Part shown: one piece after another, positions 27,304 to 34,198 of the stretch
How the letters are laid out: each line of letters starts with the position of its first letter
How positions within the stretch are numbered: position 1 is the first letter of the stretch
Assembly (NCBI RefSeq): GCF_902626525.1
Contig: NZ_CACOFR010000012.1
Location: 1 to 44,455 of the forward strand
Direction: 5' to 3'
Source of the DNA: an uncultured Prochlorococcus sp.
GTDB lineage: Bacteria; Cyanobacteriota; Cyanobacteriia; PCC-6307; Cyanobiaceae
DNA: 44,455 bases
Notes under the pieces: model-generated
The model's input: only the letters and a program-made list of their open reading frames with translations
Database searches by the model: none
What the model was told of the DNA's origin: nothing
Made by a program: the position numbers and the translations under genes

Positions 27304-27513
27304 ATGAATATCAATTCCGCTTCAGCATCAAAATTTATGGGACATAGTGAGTCAGTTCATAAAGCAACCCATCAAAAGGGATATGACAAAGAATATGTTT
27401 AACAGATATTAAATTTATTAGACCACCAACAGCAATTATTAAATGACAAAGATACACAGCAATAGAGCTATATTAAGCAACAAGCTAATTGTCTTGGAAG
27501 TATTCTGCATTAA
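27304..27513 (+). pseudogene. Relic of a tyrosine recombinase (integrase) C-terminus
   Basis: An ATG at 27304 opens a 32-codon frame containing ASKFMGHSESVHKATHQKGY, which resembles the box II end of tyrosine recombinases ('hxxMGHS...H..Y'), but the nucleophile tyrosine is not present at the expected site. The same frame continues past a TAA (27400) with QILNLLDHQQQLLNDKDTQQ, a TAG, then SYIKQQANCLGSILH to a TAA at 27511. Only the C-terminal part exists. It lies about 30 nt from the tRNA-like relic at 27541, as expected for an integrase next to its att site. Confidence 0.45.
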
Positions 27514-27540
27514 TTAAAAAGGTTTTTGTACTCGTGTGTA

Positions 27541-27596
27541 GGAGTGCGGGGTTAACCTTGAAACCGCTAGGCTCAAGTCCTTAAACCACTTATACC
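27541..27596 (-). tRNA. Decayed class II tRNA-like relic (serine type)
   Basis: The minus strand reads AAGTGGTTTAAGGACTTGAG, then CCTAGCGG, and GGTTAACCCCGCACTCC. AGTGGTTTAAGG is the D-arm of the tRNA-Ser at 13483, CTTGAxxCTAGCG resembles its anticodon arm and the last block looks like a T-arm plus acceptor strand. It is about 30 nt shorter than a full tRNA and cannot fold properly. A second integration scar is the likeliest explanation; a chance resemblance is possible. Confidence 0.45.
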
Positions 27597-27632
27597 GATA
27601 AAATATATTCACAACAAGTGGAGGTGACTTGA

Positions 27633-27803
27633 TGCACTAGCCAAAAATTAATTAAAAGGAATGTAAATGAACATAAAAGTCACATAATACTTAAAGTTAA
27701 AGATACAGAAGTATTTGGTTCAGCTACACGTACTCCAAAGATGAAAGAGTGGGATAAAGAAAATCGTTACAATGACATTTTTTCACTAACGCCAATTGAA
27801 TAA
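27633..27803 (+). pseudogene. Open frame without a start codon, probable gene remnant
   Basis: The frame follows a TGA and runs 56 codons (KLIKRNVNEHKSHIILKVKD, then VFGSATRTPKMKEWDKENR) to TAA 27801. Its composition is less AI-rich and more charged than random frames here, so it is probably the end of a former gene. No family recognised. Confidence 0.35.
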
Positions 27804-27870
27804 CTTTAAACGCTTACTACTCTCACTTAAAGCTCCTTTTGCTTTATATAAATCAAACCTATTTAGTTAA

Positions 27871-28107
27871 TCAGGCGAGTGATTTTTCAATAAGATTTCT
27901 CAAGACTTCTTTAGCGTTTAAAAGTGTGTCATTAAATAAAGACTGGCCAATTGAAATTGCCAAGGGAACACCTAATAAAAGACCACTAAAAACGATAATG
28001 ATCAATAAACATGCAATCCTGATAAGCCAAATAGTAAAGGGGTCAATAATTTTTGTATTATTTTTTATTTCTTCAACTGGTTGTTTAGCTTGATTTGTTG
28101 CAAACAT
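27871..28107 (-). CDS. Small membrane protein, 78 residues
   Basis: ATG at 28107; a polar N-terminus (MFATNQAKQPVEEIKNNTKI) precedes a long membrane helix or helical hairpin (WLIRIACLLIIIVFSGLLLG, then VPLAISIGQSLF) and an amphipathic end. Preferred over the overlapping plus-strand frame because of the clean soluble/membrane division. Unknown function. Confidence 0.5.
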   Translation of the reverse strand: MFATNQAKQPVEEIKNNTKIIDPFTIWLIRIACLLIIIVFSGLLLGVPLAISIGQSLFNDTLLNAKEVLRNLIEKSLA

Positions 28108-28284
28108 TTTTAATTATTAATTTTGTAGGACATTAAAATAGATCTAATTTCTAATCAAGCCAAATTTATACCATTTTATAGCAAATTATTATATCGTGAA
28201 ATTAATGAAGCTCTTACTACCTGCAACACTAATAACTAGTAATTGACAGTCGATCTAAAATGATAAGTAACTAGCTATTTTTTT

Positions 28285-28590
28285 ATGTCTTGTTCGGTCA
28301 CCTCCGTTTTTACTTTTAAAATTGAAAGTACTTTCGATGAATGGTCTGAAATATTTGATAGTGCAGAAGCAGATAAAAGGCATTCAGAATTTGATATTAA
28401 GCCACTTTTCAGAGGAGTAAGCAAAGAAGACCCTCAAAAAATAATTGTTATTCATCAAGCTCCAGAAGGTAATGTTCAAAAGTTTGTGGAAGCAAATGGT
28501 GAATGGATGGCAACTCATAGAGTTGACTTATCAACAATGGAGGAATCATCATGGGTTGCTTCATTAACAAAGGATAGTTGTTGTGATTAA
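28285..28590 (+). CDS. DUF3764-like small cyanobacterial protein
   Basis: 101 residues, soluble. TVFTFKxxxxFDEWxxIFDS, EADKRHSEFDIKPLFRGVSK and IIVIHQAPEGNVQKFVEANG match what I recall of DUF3764, a short alpha-beta (dabb-like) family of marine cyanobacteria. The CD...SCCD-type tail ends in a double cysteine. Function unknown. ATG start 28285. Confidence 0.65.
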   Translation: MSCSVTSVFTFKIESTFDEWSEIFDSAEADKRHSEFDIKPLFRGVSKEDPQKIIVIHQAPEGNVQKFVEANGEWMATHRVDLSTMEESSWVASLTKDSCCD

Positions 28591-28738
28591 TTAAATGGAA
28601 AATCCAGATTTTTAATTAGTTTATCTGTAGATATTTTTAGCTAAAAGTCGGCTGTCAATATAGTTAAAAATAATCAATTACATTCTAAAAAATACAAACT
28701 ATTAGGCATAGAAAAAAGGAGCTTACTTACCCTTTTTA

Positions 28739-28840
28739 TAGATCAACTGTAAATATATTTTTTCTACATTTGAGGATATAGGGCATGTATAAAATGAACC
28801 TAACCTATACCTTTTTGAAGTAGGAATATTATTTTCAATA
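28739..28840. repeat. Dispersed ~100-bp repeat, copy B
   Basis: Partner of 17958-18060, same orientation, with the same conserved blocks (GAGGATATAGGG, GAAGTAGGAATATTATTT). Here it lies in a 410-base gap between the DUF3764-like gene and a microprotein gene. By eye most differences are single substitutions. Nothing else is seen in the 28591-29002 gap. Confidence 0.7.
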
Positions 28841-29002
28841 TTTAAATTAAGGTCTCCCAACCTTGTAAATAATTTCTATAGCTAATTTATAAAATCACTT
28901 TTTATATTTTATCTATGTTTTGGTAAAAAATGATATGACATTAGTATAAAAAATAAAGAAATTAGAATTATAAACGTGTAGATTTCTTTTTATTTAATAG
29001 AC

Positions 29003-29149
29003 ATGCATTTATTCTTTGCGTTTACCGAAAATAATATTGATACTAAATTTTTTTTTAGTTCATTAATTGGTGTAGGAGTAACAGCTTTTTTTTTCTATTT
29101 AATATTTTGGTTAACTAATCAAAAGGCTATGTTTAACCGCTCAAAGTAG
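29003..29149 (+). CDS. Small single-pass membrane protein, 48 residues
   Basis: ATG 29003 gives MHLFFAFTENNIDTKFFFSS, a membrane helix (LIGVGVTAFFFYLIFWL) and a basic end (NQKAMFNRSK). Positive-inside topology would place the C-terminus in the cytoplasm. Length and pattern are like many picocyanobacterial microproteins. Confidence 0.45.
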   Translation: MHLFFAFTENNIDTKFFFSSLIGVGVTAFFFYLIFWLTNQKAMFNRSK

Positions 29150-29230
29150 GTTTACAAAATTACAACGATATTAATATATTTAATGTGCAAATCTAGAACT
29201 TTAAATGAATAAAAGAGGAGCTATAGAGTA

Positions 29231-29548
29231 ATGACTTTCTAAGCAGGAATAATTAATCAGCAATTATTTGTTAAATATGTAAGCAAAGTCATTCCATTGC
29301 TAAAACAAGTTAATGAATAAGTCTTTGCTAATGATACAAAGTTATAAGGAAAAGGAAAAATTTAAGATACCAACGTGGCGGTTATTTGTGAATTCCCATT
29401 AATGAGGCAAGCAGTTGAAGCTTATGAATCTGGAGAATATAATAAAGAGCTTTCAAAGGAAAGGAAAGAAGCTACTAAGAATTATAGGTTTACAATTATG
29501 GAACGTTTAGATGAAGCGGCAAAGCTAATAAGAGAAATGGATAAGTAA
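29231..29548 (+). pseudogene. DUF1330-family gene interrupted by four in-frame TAA codons
   Basis: A single uninterrupted reading register from ATG 29231 to TAA 29546 spells a ~105-residue DUF1330-like protein: AGIINQQLFVKYVSKVIPLL, VAVICEFPLMRQAVEAYESG and EYNKELSKERKEATKNYRF correspond to the family's opening strand/helix, the 'hhEFPSxxxAxxxYxSxEY' block and the closing strand. Stops sit after MTF, KQVNE, NDTKL and GKGKI; all four are TAA, and there is no frameshift. The 3' half is intact from DTNVAV on. Confidence 0.7.
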
Positions 29549-29650
29549 GTTTTATTTTGATTGACAGTCAATATACATTAAGGATAAAAGCTACTATTTT
29601 TATGCAACTTTATAAGGTTTTTCAGAAAATATAAAAGAGCATAAAATAGG

Positions 29651-30079
29651 TTAAAGAACATCCTTAAATGCATTTAATAACCAACTAAAAAAATTAAGAG
29701 GATTTAAAAGATCTCTTATTTTAGATTTTAGTTTGTATTCTGTAGGAATAATTAGTGCTAATAAAGTCCAAGAAACTACTTTAATGAAATTAAAAATTTC
29801 AAAAAATAAATCAATTTCCTCTTTGATTTCTATATTTTCTACAATTTCTCCGTTTTCATTGAAGATATTTATCTCTTCTTCAAAGAACCACTCCTCTTTC
29901 CCGTTTGATAGTTTTAAAATAACACCAATACCTTTACCATCGGTGATTTTAAAATCAACTATCTGACATATTGATGAAATCTCAATAGCTTTTATACTCT
30001 CTTTTCCCAACCTTTTTTTTGCTAAATCAATTTTAATTTGAACATTCGACCCTATTTGAACTCTTTCATAAATTTTCAT
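29651..30079 (-). CDS. DUF2862-like protein with hydrophobic C-terminal extension
   Basis: 142 residues. The first ~75 (VQIGSNVQIKIDLAKKRLGK ... VDFKITDGKGIGVILKLSNG, EEWFFEEEI) match my recollection of DUF2862, a short cyanobacterial SH3-like barrel domain. About 65 extra residues follow with an amphipathic/hydrophobic stretch (FFEIFNFIKVVSWTLLALII) that may attach it to a membrane. ATG start 30079. Role unknown. Confidence 0.65.
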   Translation of the reverse strand: MKIYERVQIGSNVQIKIDLAKKRLGKESIKAIEISSICQIVDFKITDGKGIGVILKLSNGKEEWFFEEEINIFNENGEIVENIEIKEEIDLFFEIFNFIKVVSWTLLALIIPTEYKLKSKIRDLLNPLNFFSWLLNAFKDVL

Positions 30080-30158
30080 TTTTTAAGTAATTATACTTAT
30101 TCATAAATTGAAATAGAGAATCAAATATCAATAAAGAAAGTAAGGGCTTTGAAATAAT

Positions 30159-30413
30159 TTGAATCATTTGTACTTTCCCGATCAAAAAAATATTTATAAA
30201 TTTACATATGAGAATACCTTGATAGAGATGGAATGTTGGCAAATTATTTTTCTAAATATTGCAATAATTGGATTTATTTCCCAACTTTTCAAATACATAT
30301 TATTTTTTAATCGAAACTTGGCCTCGAAAAGAAATAATGCTAGAGATTTATTAGAAAAAATCTATAGCAAACCTTCTTCCTATGAGAGTTATATCAGAAA
30401 TCTAAACTTTTAA
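30159..30413 (+). CDS. Small membrane protein
   Basis: Frame from TTG 30159 (84 residues) or ATG 30228 (MECWQIIFLNIAIIGFISQL, 61 residues); the ATG begins right at the membrane helix and is preferred. A basic Arg/Lys/Asn-rich tail follows (RNLASKRNNARDLLEKIYSK). No family recognised. Confidence 0.4.
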   Translation: MNHLYFPDQKNIYKFTYENTLIEMECWQIIFLNIAIIGFISQLFKYILFFNRNLASKRNNARDLLEKIYSKPSSYESYIRNLNF

Positions 30414-30443
30414 ATTTTTCAAGAGATCATGAATAATTAATTT

Positions 30444-30593
30444 TATTTAGTTGGCTTTTCATTTATAACTTCAATTGTTTTTTTATTCTTTTATTTAAAA
30501 GTAACAAATGGTTTAAAAGAAATAAAAAAAGAAATTAATACTATTTTTAGTATCAAATATAATCTGAAATTAACTCTAAAAGATAAAGAATGA
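30444..30593 (+). pseudogene. Start-less open frame with one membrane segment
   Basis: Reads LVGFSFITSIVFLFFYLKVT, then a Lys-rich helix to TGA 30591. It follows an in-frame TAA directly after an ATG (30429), so it may be a small membrane protein gene inactivated near its start. No family recognised. Confidence 0.25.
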
Positions 30594-30708
30594 ATACGTC
30601 TCTAAAAATATTATTTGAGTGGCCAAGGTCGCCATTTTGAATTGTTGATTTTTGTCAAGATCAAAATTGTTGGAAATATTTGTTAAAGTCTTTATAAAAC
30701 TAAAAGTT

Positions 30709-30828
30709 ATGAAAGTTATTAATAAAATCTTACCTTTCAAGTTAAAAGTTCAGAAGTTAGTACCATTTTTTATAGTTATTAAATTAGTTAGCTTTGCGGG
30801 TTTTGCAATCTTTATGATGAATCGCTAA
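30709..30828 (+). CDS. Small membrane peptide, 39 residues
   Basis: ATG 30709; MKVINKILPFKLKVQKLV, then a hydrophobic helix (PFFIVIKLVSFAGFAIFMM) and NR at the end. No convincing ribosome site. Reported because the basic/hydrophobic split is protein-like; may be chance. Confidence 0.3.
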   Translation: MKVINKILPFKLKVQKLVPFFIVIKLVSFAGFAIFMMNR

Positions 30829-31042
30829 TGGATTCAGAAACTATCAGAACCATCTTTTAGAAAAAAAATTAAAAAAATATTTAAAACATGATTTAAATTA
30901 TCATCGGAAAACGATTAAAAATGATTGTTCTAAAATTATCAAATTAAATAGTAATGTATGTAGAATGATTTATTGGGATTATGCAGAATATACTTTAATT
31001 AATATTTTTTTTACACATAAGTATTTTTACTCTTTTAAGTAA
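30821..31042 (+). pseudogene. 73-codon open frame lacking a start codon
   Basis: The frame begins after a TGA at 30818 with ATC and continues NGFRNYQNHLLEKKLKKYLK ... NSNVCRMIYWDYAEYTLI to TAA 31040. No ATG, GTG or TTG occurs until its second half. Charge pattern and length in such AT-rich DNA argue for a former gene. No family recognised. Confidence 0.3.
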
Positions 31043-31087
31043 CAATAGCTTTTGTCATGCTTGTAGCTTATTATAAAAATAGCTCTT

Positions 31088-31267
31088 ATGAAAGAAAGAA
31101 TTAATAAGCAAATAAATAAAAATTTATTTAATGAGATAGATATTAATCTTCTTTTTGGGATGCAATGTTCAGGGAATAATAAATTTCAGCAAAACTATTT
31201 GTTTAAAATAAAATCCCAAACTGAATCTGCATTTATGAATAAAAAATTTAACAATTTTAAAAATTAA
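31088..31267 (+). CDS. Small hypothetical protein, 59 residues
   Basis: ATG 31088: MKERINKQINKNLFNEIDIN, LLFGMQCSGNNKFQQNYLF, ending in Lys/Asn-rich residues. Soluble and basic. No family recognised and no clear ribosome site; could be a remnant. Confidence 0.3.
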   Translation: MKERINKQINKNLFNEIDINLLFGMQCSGNNKFQQNYLFKIKSQTESAFMNKKFNNFKN

Positions 31268-31297
31268 ATTTATTTACTTTCATAAATATGAATATTT

Positions 31298-31528
31298 GTG
31301 TTAATTAAAAATTGGTCGACAGGTGTAATACTTATTCTGAAAAATTATCATGAAGTTCAATATCTAACTTCTTATAAAGATGTTAATGCTAAAAATTCAT
31401 TAATTTATATAAGCTTAGTTTAAGGTAAAATGGAAAACTTTGAATGGAATGGAATGTTAGATCTTATTTTAGTTTTTATGAAGAAATTTGAAGGTCGTCA
31501 AAAATTAAGCCTAGATATATTTTCCTAG
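31298..31528 (+). pseudogene. Interrupted small gene (single in-frame TAA)
   Basis: From GTG 31298 the frame reads LIKNWSTGVILILKNYHEVQ ... NSLIYISLV, then TAA (31421), then continues GKMENFEWNGMLDLILVFMK, KFEGRQKLSLDIFS to TAG 31526. Both halves look coding, so a ~75-residue gene with one nonsense mutation is likely. Alternatively only the 32-residue part from ATG 31430 is expressed. No family recognised. Confidence 0.35.
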
Positions 31529-31689
31529 TAACTTCATGCTTAACGGGATCAAATATTAAAATATTTTTTTCCACTTCCTAATTAATTTTGGATATTAAGA
31601 AATAAAATTTAAACATCATATTGTGATAGGAATATAGAAGTCTCACGAGTATAAATACTTAGTTAGAATGCTATTGAATTTTAGTCTTT

Positions 31690-31908
31690 ATGCTTATGAA
31701 ATATTTTATTTATACAGCATTAAAACCTTACCAAGATATTTTTGAAATCCTAGAAAACCTTATGAGGATGGAAAAAATAATGGGTACAAATAGTGAATAT
31801 TGGAATTTTTACAATGATAAGATTCCAAATTGGTTTTATAAAATGATTACTATGATGGGGGTTTCTGTATTCTTAGGTTTTTTGTTGATTTTAGTTGGAT
31901 CAATTTAA
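31690..31908 (+). CDS. Small membrane protein, up to 72 residues
   Basis: ATG 31690 (MLMKYFIYTALKPYQDIFEI); alternative ATG starts follow inside. A soluble helical N-terminus and SEYWNFYNDKIPNWFYKMI precede a C-terminal membrane helix (TMMGVSVFLGFLLILVGSI), a tail-anchored layout. No family recognised. Confidence 0.45.
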   Translation: MLMKYFIYTALKPYQDIFEILENLMRMEKIMGTNSEYWNFYNDKIPNWFYKMITMMGVSVFLGFLLILVGSI

Positions 31909-31984
31909 AATTTATTTTTTAAATATTAAACCTGCAATTTTACTTTTAAAGCATATTTCCAAAATATTAGTTTTTAATAGATTA

Positions 31985-33553
31985 TTATGGCCTACATATT
32001 AAGGGTTTATAAAGATTTTCAGAGGTAAGATAATCTCCTAATTTAAGGGACAAAGCAATAACAGTTAAACCATGACCAATGCTTGGGCAACTTGGGAAAA
32101 TACTTGCATCAGAAATATAAAGATTATCAATGTCATGACACTTCCCATTCTTATTAACAACTGAAGTTTTTGGGTCATTTCCCATTTTGCAAGTACCACA
32201 GGAATAGCCAACTACGCTTAAGGGCGCTAATCCTCTAGGGTGTGCCGGTGTTTGAGTTATTGAAACTAAAAGCGGATTATTCTCAATAACTTTTAAAGTA
32301 TCGAGCCACCTATAAACAAGTCGATCGTGTGCCTCAAGATTATTATGTATGTAATTAATTTTTACCCTATTATTTTGAATTGTTACTGAGTTTTCTGGAT
32401 CAGGTAAGACTTCTGTCATAGCCCACCATGATATTGATCTTTTTGCTAAATTCTTTAATCCAAAGTCAGGAATAAATCTTGTAATTAAAGATAGTACTGG
32501 GGGAGATTCCGCAAAAAAAGCATCTCTGAGTACACCTCCTCCAGTTTGAATATGACCTAATGGGAAATTAACATTTTTATCTCCAAAGTAAAAATCATTT
32601 AATCCTAAAGATTTTGGAAAATATCCACTTGTAAGATTATTAGCTCTTTGAAGAATACAAGTCATTTGAAGATTCATTAAATTTTTGCCAACCATATTTG
32701 AACTATTACTTAAACCATTAGGATGTGATGAAGATTTTGAATTCAATAAAATTATTGGTGTATTAATTGCTCCAGCTGCAAGAATAACTACATCTGAGGA
32801 GAAAAGCCATTTATCTCCATCTATCTCTGCCTCAACGCCCTTAATTGATTTCCCTGAAGAGTTTACATCTAGCTTTACAACTTTAGCGTTAGTTTTGATT
32901 TTAAGAAAATCTTGATTTGAATTATAAATTCCATAAAGTTGAGAATCGCCTTTTTGAAACATTGCACAATTATCAAAATCAATATCTTGCGAATTTTCAG
33001 GCCAGCTTATAGGTAAATAATAAGGATTAAATCCTTCTTCTATTAAAATATTTTGTATTTCATTAAATAAAGGTTCAATAGATTTTGGTGGATTCTTATA
33101 TCCCTTCGATCTGTAAGGCTCTGTTTTATCTATGCCTTGGCTGCCTTTTACATTATAAATTTCTTCTGCTTTTGCATAAAACGGTTCTAGTTCTGCATAT
33201 GATACGGGCCACGAAGGTGAAGTCCCATCTTGTAAAGGAAGTTCTTCAAAATCTTCAATTCTCATCCTCTCCAAAACCGCACCCCAGATTTTAGTGTTTC
33301 CTCCCAACGCATATACCGTTTGAGGAGCGAAAGGATCGCCATCAGGGCCAAGCCAATTTTCCCCTTTAGGGTGATACCTTGTTTTTCTAAATAAATCAGT
33401 GCCTACAATATTTTGTTCTTCTAAAGGGAGTTGACCTCCTCTTTCCAGGACGAGTACCCATTTCCCCTTCTTTGACAATTGGCGGGCCAAAGTTGCTCCA
33501 CCTGCACCGCTTCCAATTATTATGAAATCATAATGATGATCATCAATAATCAT
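31985..33553 (-). CDS. GMC family FAD-dependent dehydrogenase, downstream of the terminal oxidase
   Basis: 522 residues. FAD motif IIIGSGAGGATLARQL (residues 11-26), then VLVLERGG; ALGGNTKIWGAVLER is the second FAD loop. The C-terminal domain has SCGTCKMGNDPKTSVVNKNG and YISDASIFPSCPSIGHGLT, where H in the last block sits in the GMC active site. This branch resembles sugar/polyol and gluconate-type membrane-linked GMC dehydrogenases more than choline oxidase. It begins 46 nt after ctaE on the same strand, so it may be co-transcribed with the oxidase and pass electrons to quinone; that link is inference. Confidence 0.85.
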   Translation of the reverse strand: MIIDDHHYDFIIIGSGAGGATLARQLSKKGKWVLVLERGGQLPLEEQNIVGTDLFRKTRYHPKGENWLGPDGDPFAPQTVYALGGNTKIWGAVLERMRIEDFEELPLQDGTSPSWPVSYAELEPFYAKAEEIYNVKGSQGIDKTEPYRSKGYKNPPKSIEPLFNEIQNILIEEGFNPYYLPISWPENSQDIDFDNCAMFQKGDSQLYGIYNSNQDFLKIKTNAKVVKLDVNSSGKSIKGVEAEIDGDKWLFSSDVVILAAGAINTPIILLNSKSSSHPNGLSNSSNMVGKNLMNLQMTCILQRANNLTSGYFPKSLGLNDFYFGDKNVNFPLGHIQTGGGVLRDAFFAESPPVLSLITRFIPDFGLKNLAKRSISWWAMTEVLPDPENSVTIQNNRVKINYIHNNLEAHDRLVYRWLDTLKVIENNPLLVSITQTPAHPRGLAPLSVVGYSCGTCKMGNDPKTSVVNKNGKCHDIDNLYISDASIFPSCPSIGHGLTVIALSLKLGDYLTSENLYKPLICRP

Positions 33554-33599
33554 ATATTGAAAATTTTATAATTTTCATTTAAGAACTATGATACTAAAT

Positions 33600-34196
33600 T
33601 TATTGCCACAAATAAATAAGACCAAATAATAGGATCCAAATCACATCAACAAAATGCCAAAAAAGGCTTACTGATTCAACACCCATCTCTCCGCTTTTAT
33701 AATTATCTGGAAGAAATGATCTTAATAACATAATCCCCATTAGTAATATCCCTGTAATTACGTGTAGGCCATGGAAACCAGTAAGTAAATAAAACATTCC
33801 TCCAAATGCTCCACTTTGCAAACTGAAAGAAAGTTCAGACCACTCAACGTATTGACCATAAACAAAGTAACTTCCCATTAACATAGTTATGAACCAAATT
33901 ATTCTGAAACCCCACAGATTTTTCTTATGAAGATATTTTTCTGCAAAATAAATTACGAAACTTGAAGAAACCAAAATCACAGTATTTATAAGCGGCATTT
34001 TTACATCAATCCCATCAATACCCTCGGGGTACCAAACAGGTGCACTAATTTTAAGGACGCTGTAACCAACAAAAAAAGCAAAAAATATAATACTTTCTGA
34101 ACATAAAAAAATAATAAATCCAGTCATATTATGACCATCATGTTTTATATGACCGGGCTTATGATTTAAAGATATATTCTGGTTTTCAGTGAGCAT
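33600..34196 (-). CDS. ctaE: Heme-copper oxidase subunit III (alternative oxidase)
   Basis: 198 residues, five membrane helices, lacking the first two helices found in mitochondrial-type subunit III, as in bacterial quinol oxidases. Landmarks: MTGFIIFLCSESIIFFAFFV (with the conserved Glu in helix), LLTGFHGLHVITGILLMGIM and the closing SVSLFWHFVDVIWILLFGLI YLW, all standard for CtaE/CyoC. Starts 2 nt after ctaD ends. Confidence 0.93.
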   Translation of the reverse strand: MLTENQNISLNHKPGHIKHDGHNMTGFIIFLCSESIIFFAFFVGYSVLKISAPVWYPEGIDGIDVKMPLINTVILVSSSFVIYFAEKYLHKKNLWGFRIIWFITMLMGSYFVYGQYVEWSELSFSLQSGAFGGMFYLLTGFHGLHVITGILLMGIMLLRSFLPDNYKSGEMGVESVSLFWHFVDVIWILLFGLIYLWQ

Positions 34197-34198
34197 TT

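Noticed and set aside
27839-28093. 84-codon plus-strand frame
   Set aside because: Mirror of the minus-strand small membrane protein 27871-28107, which has a cleaner soluble/membrane division.
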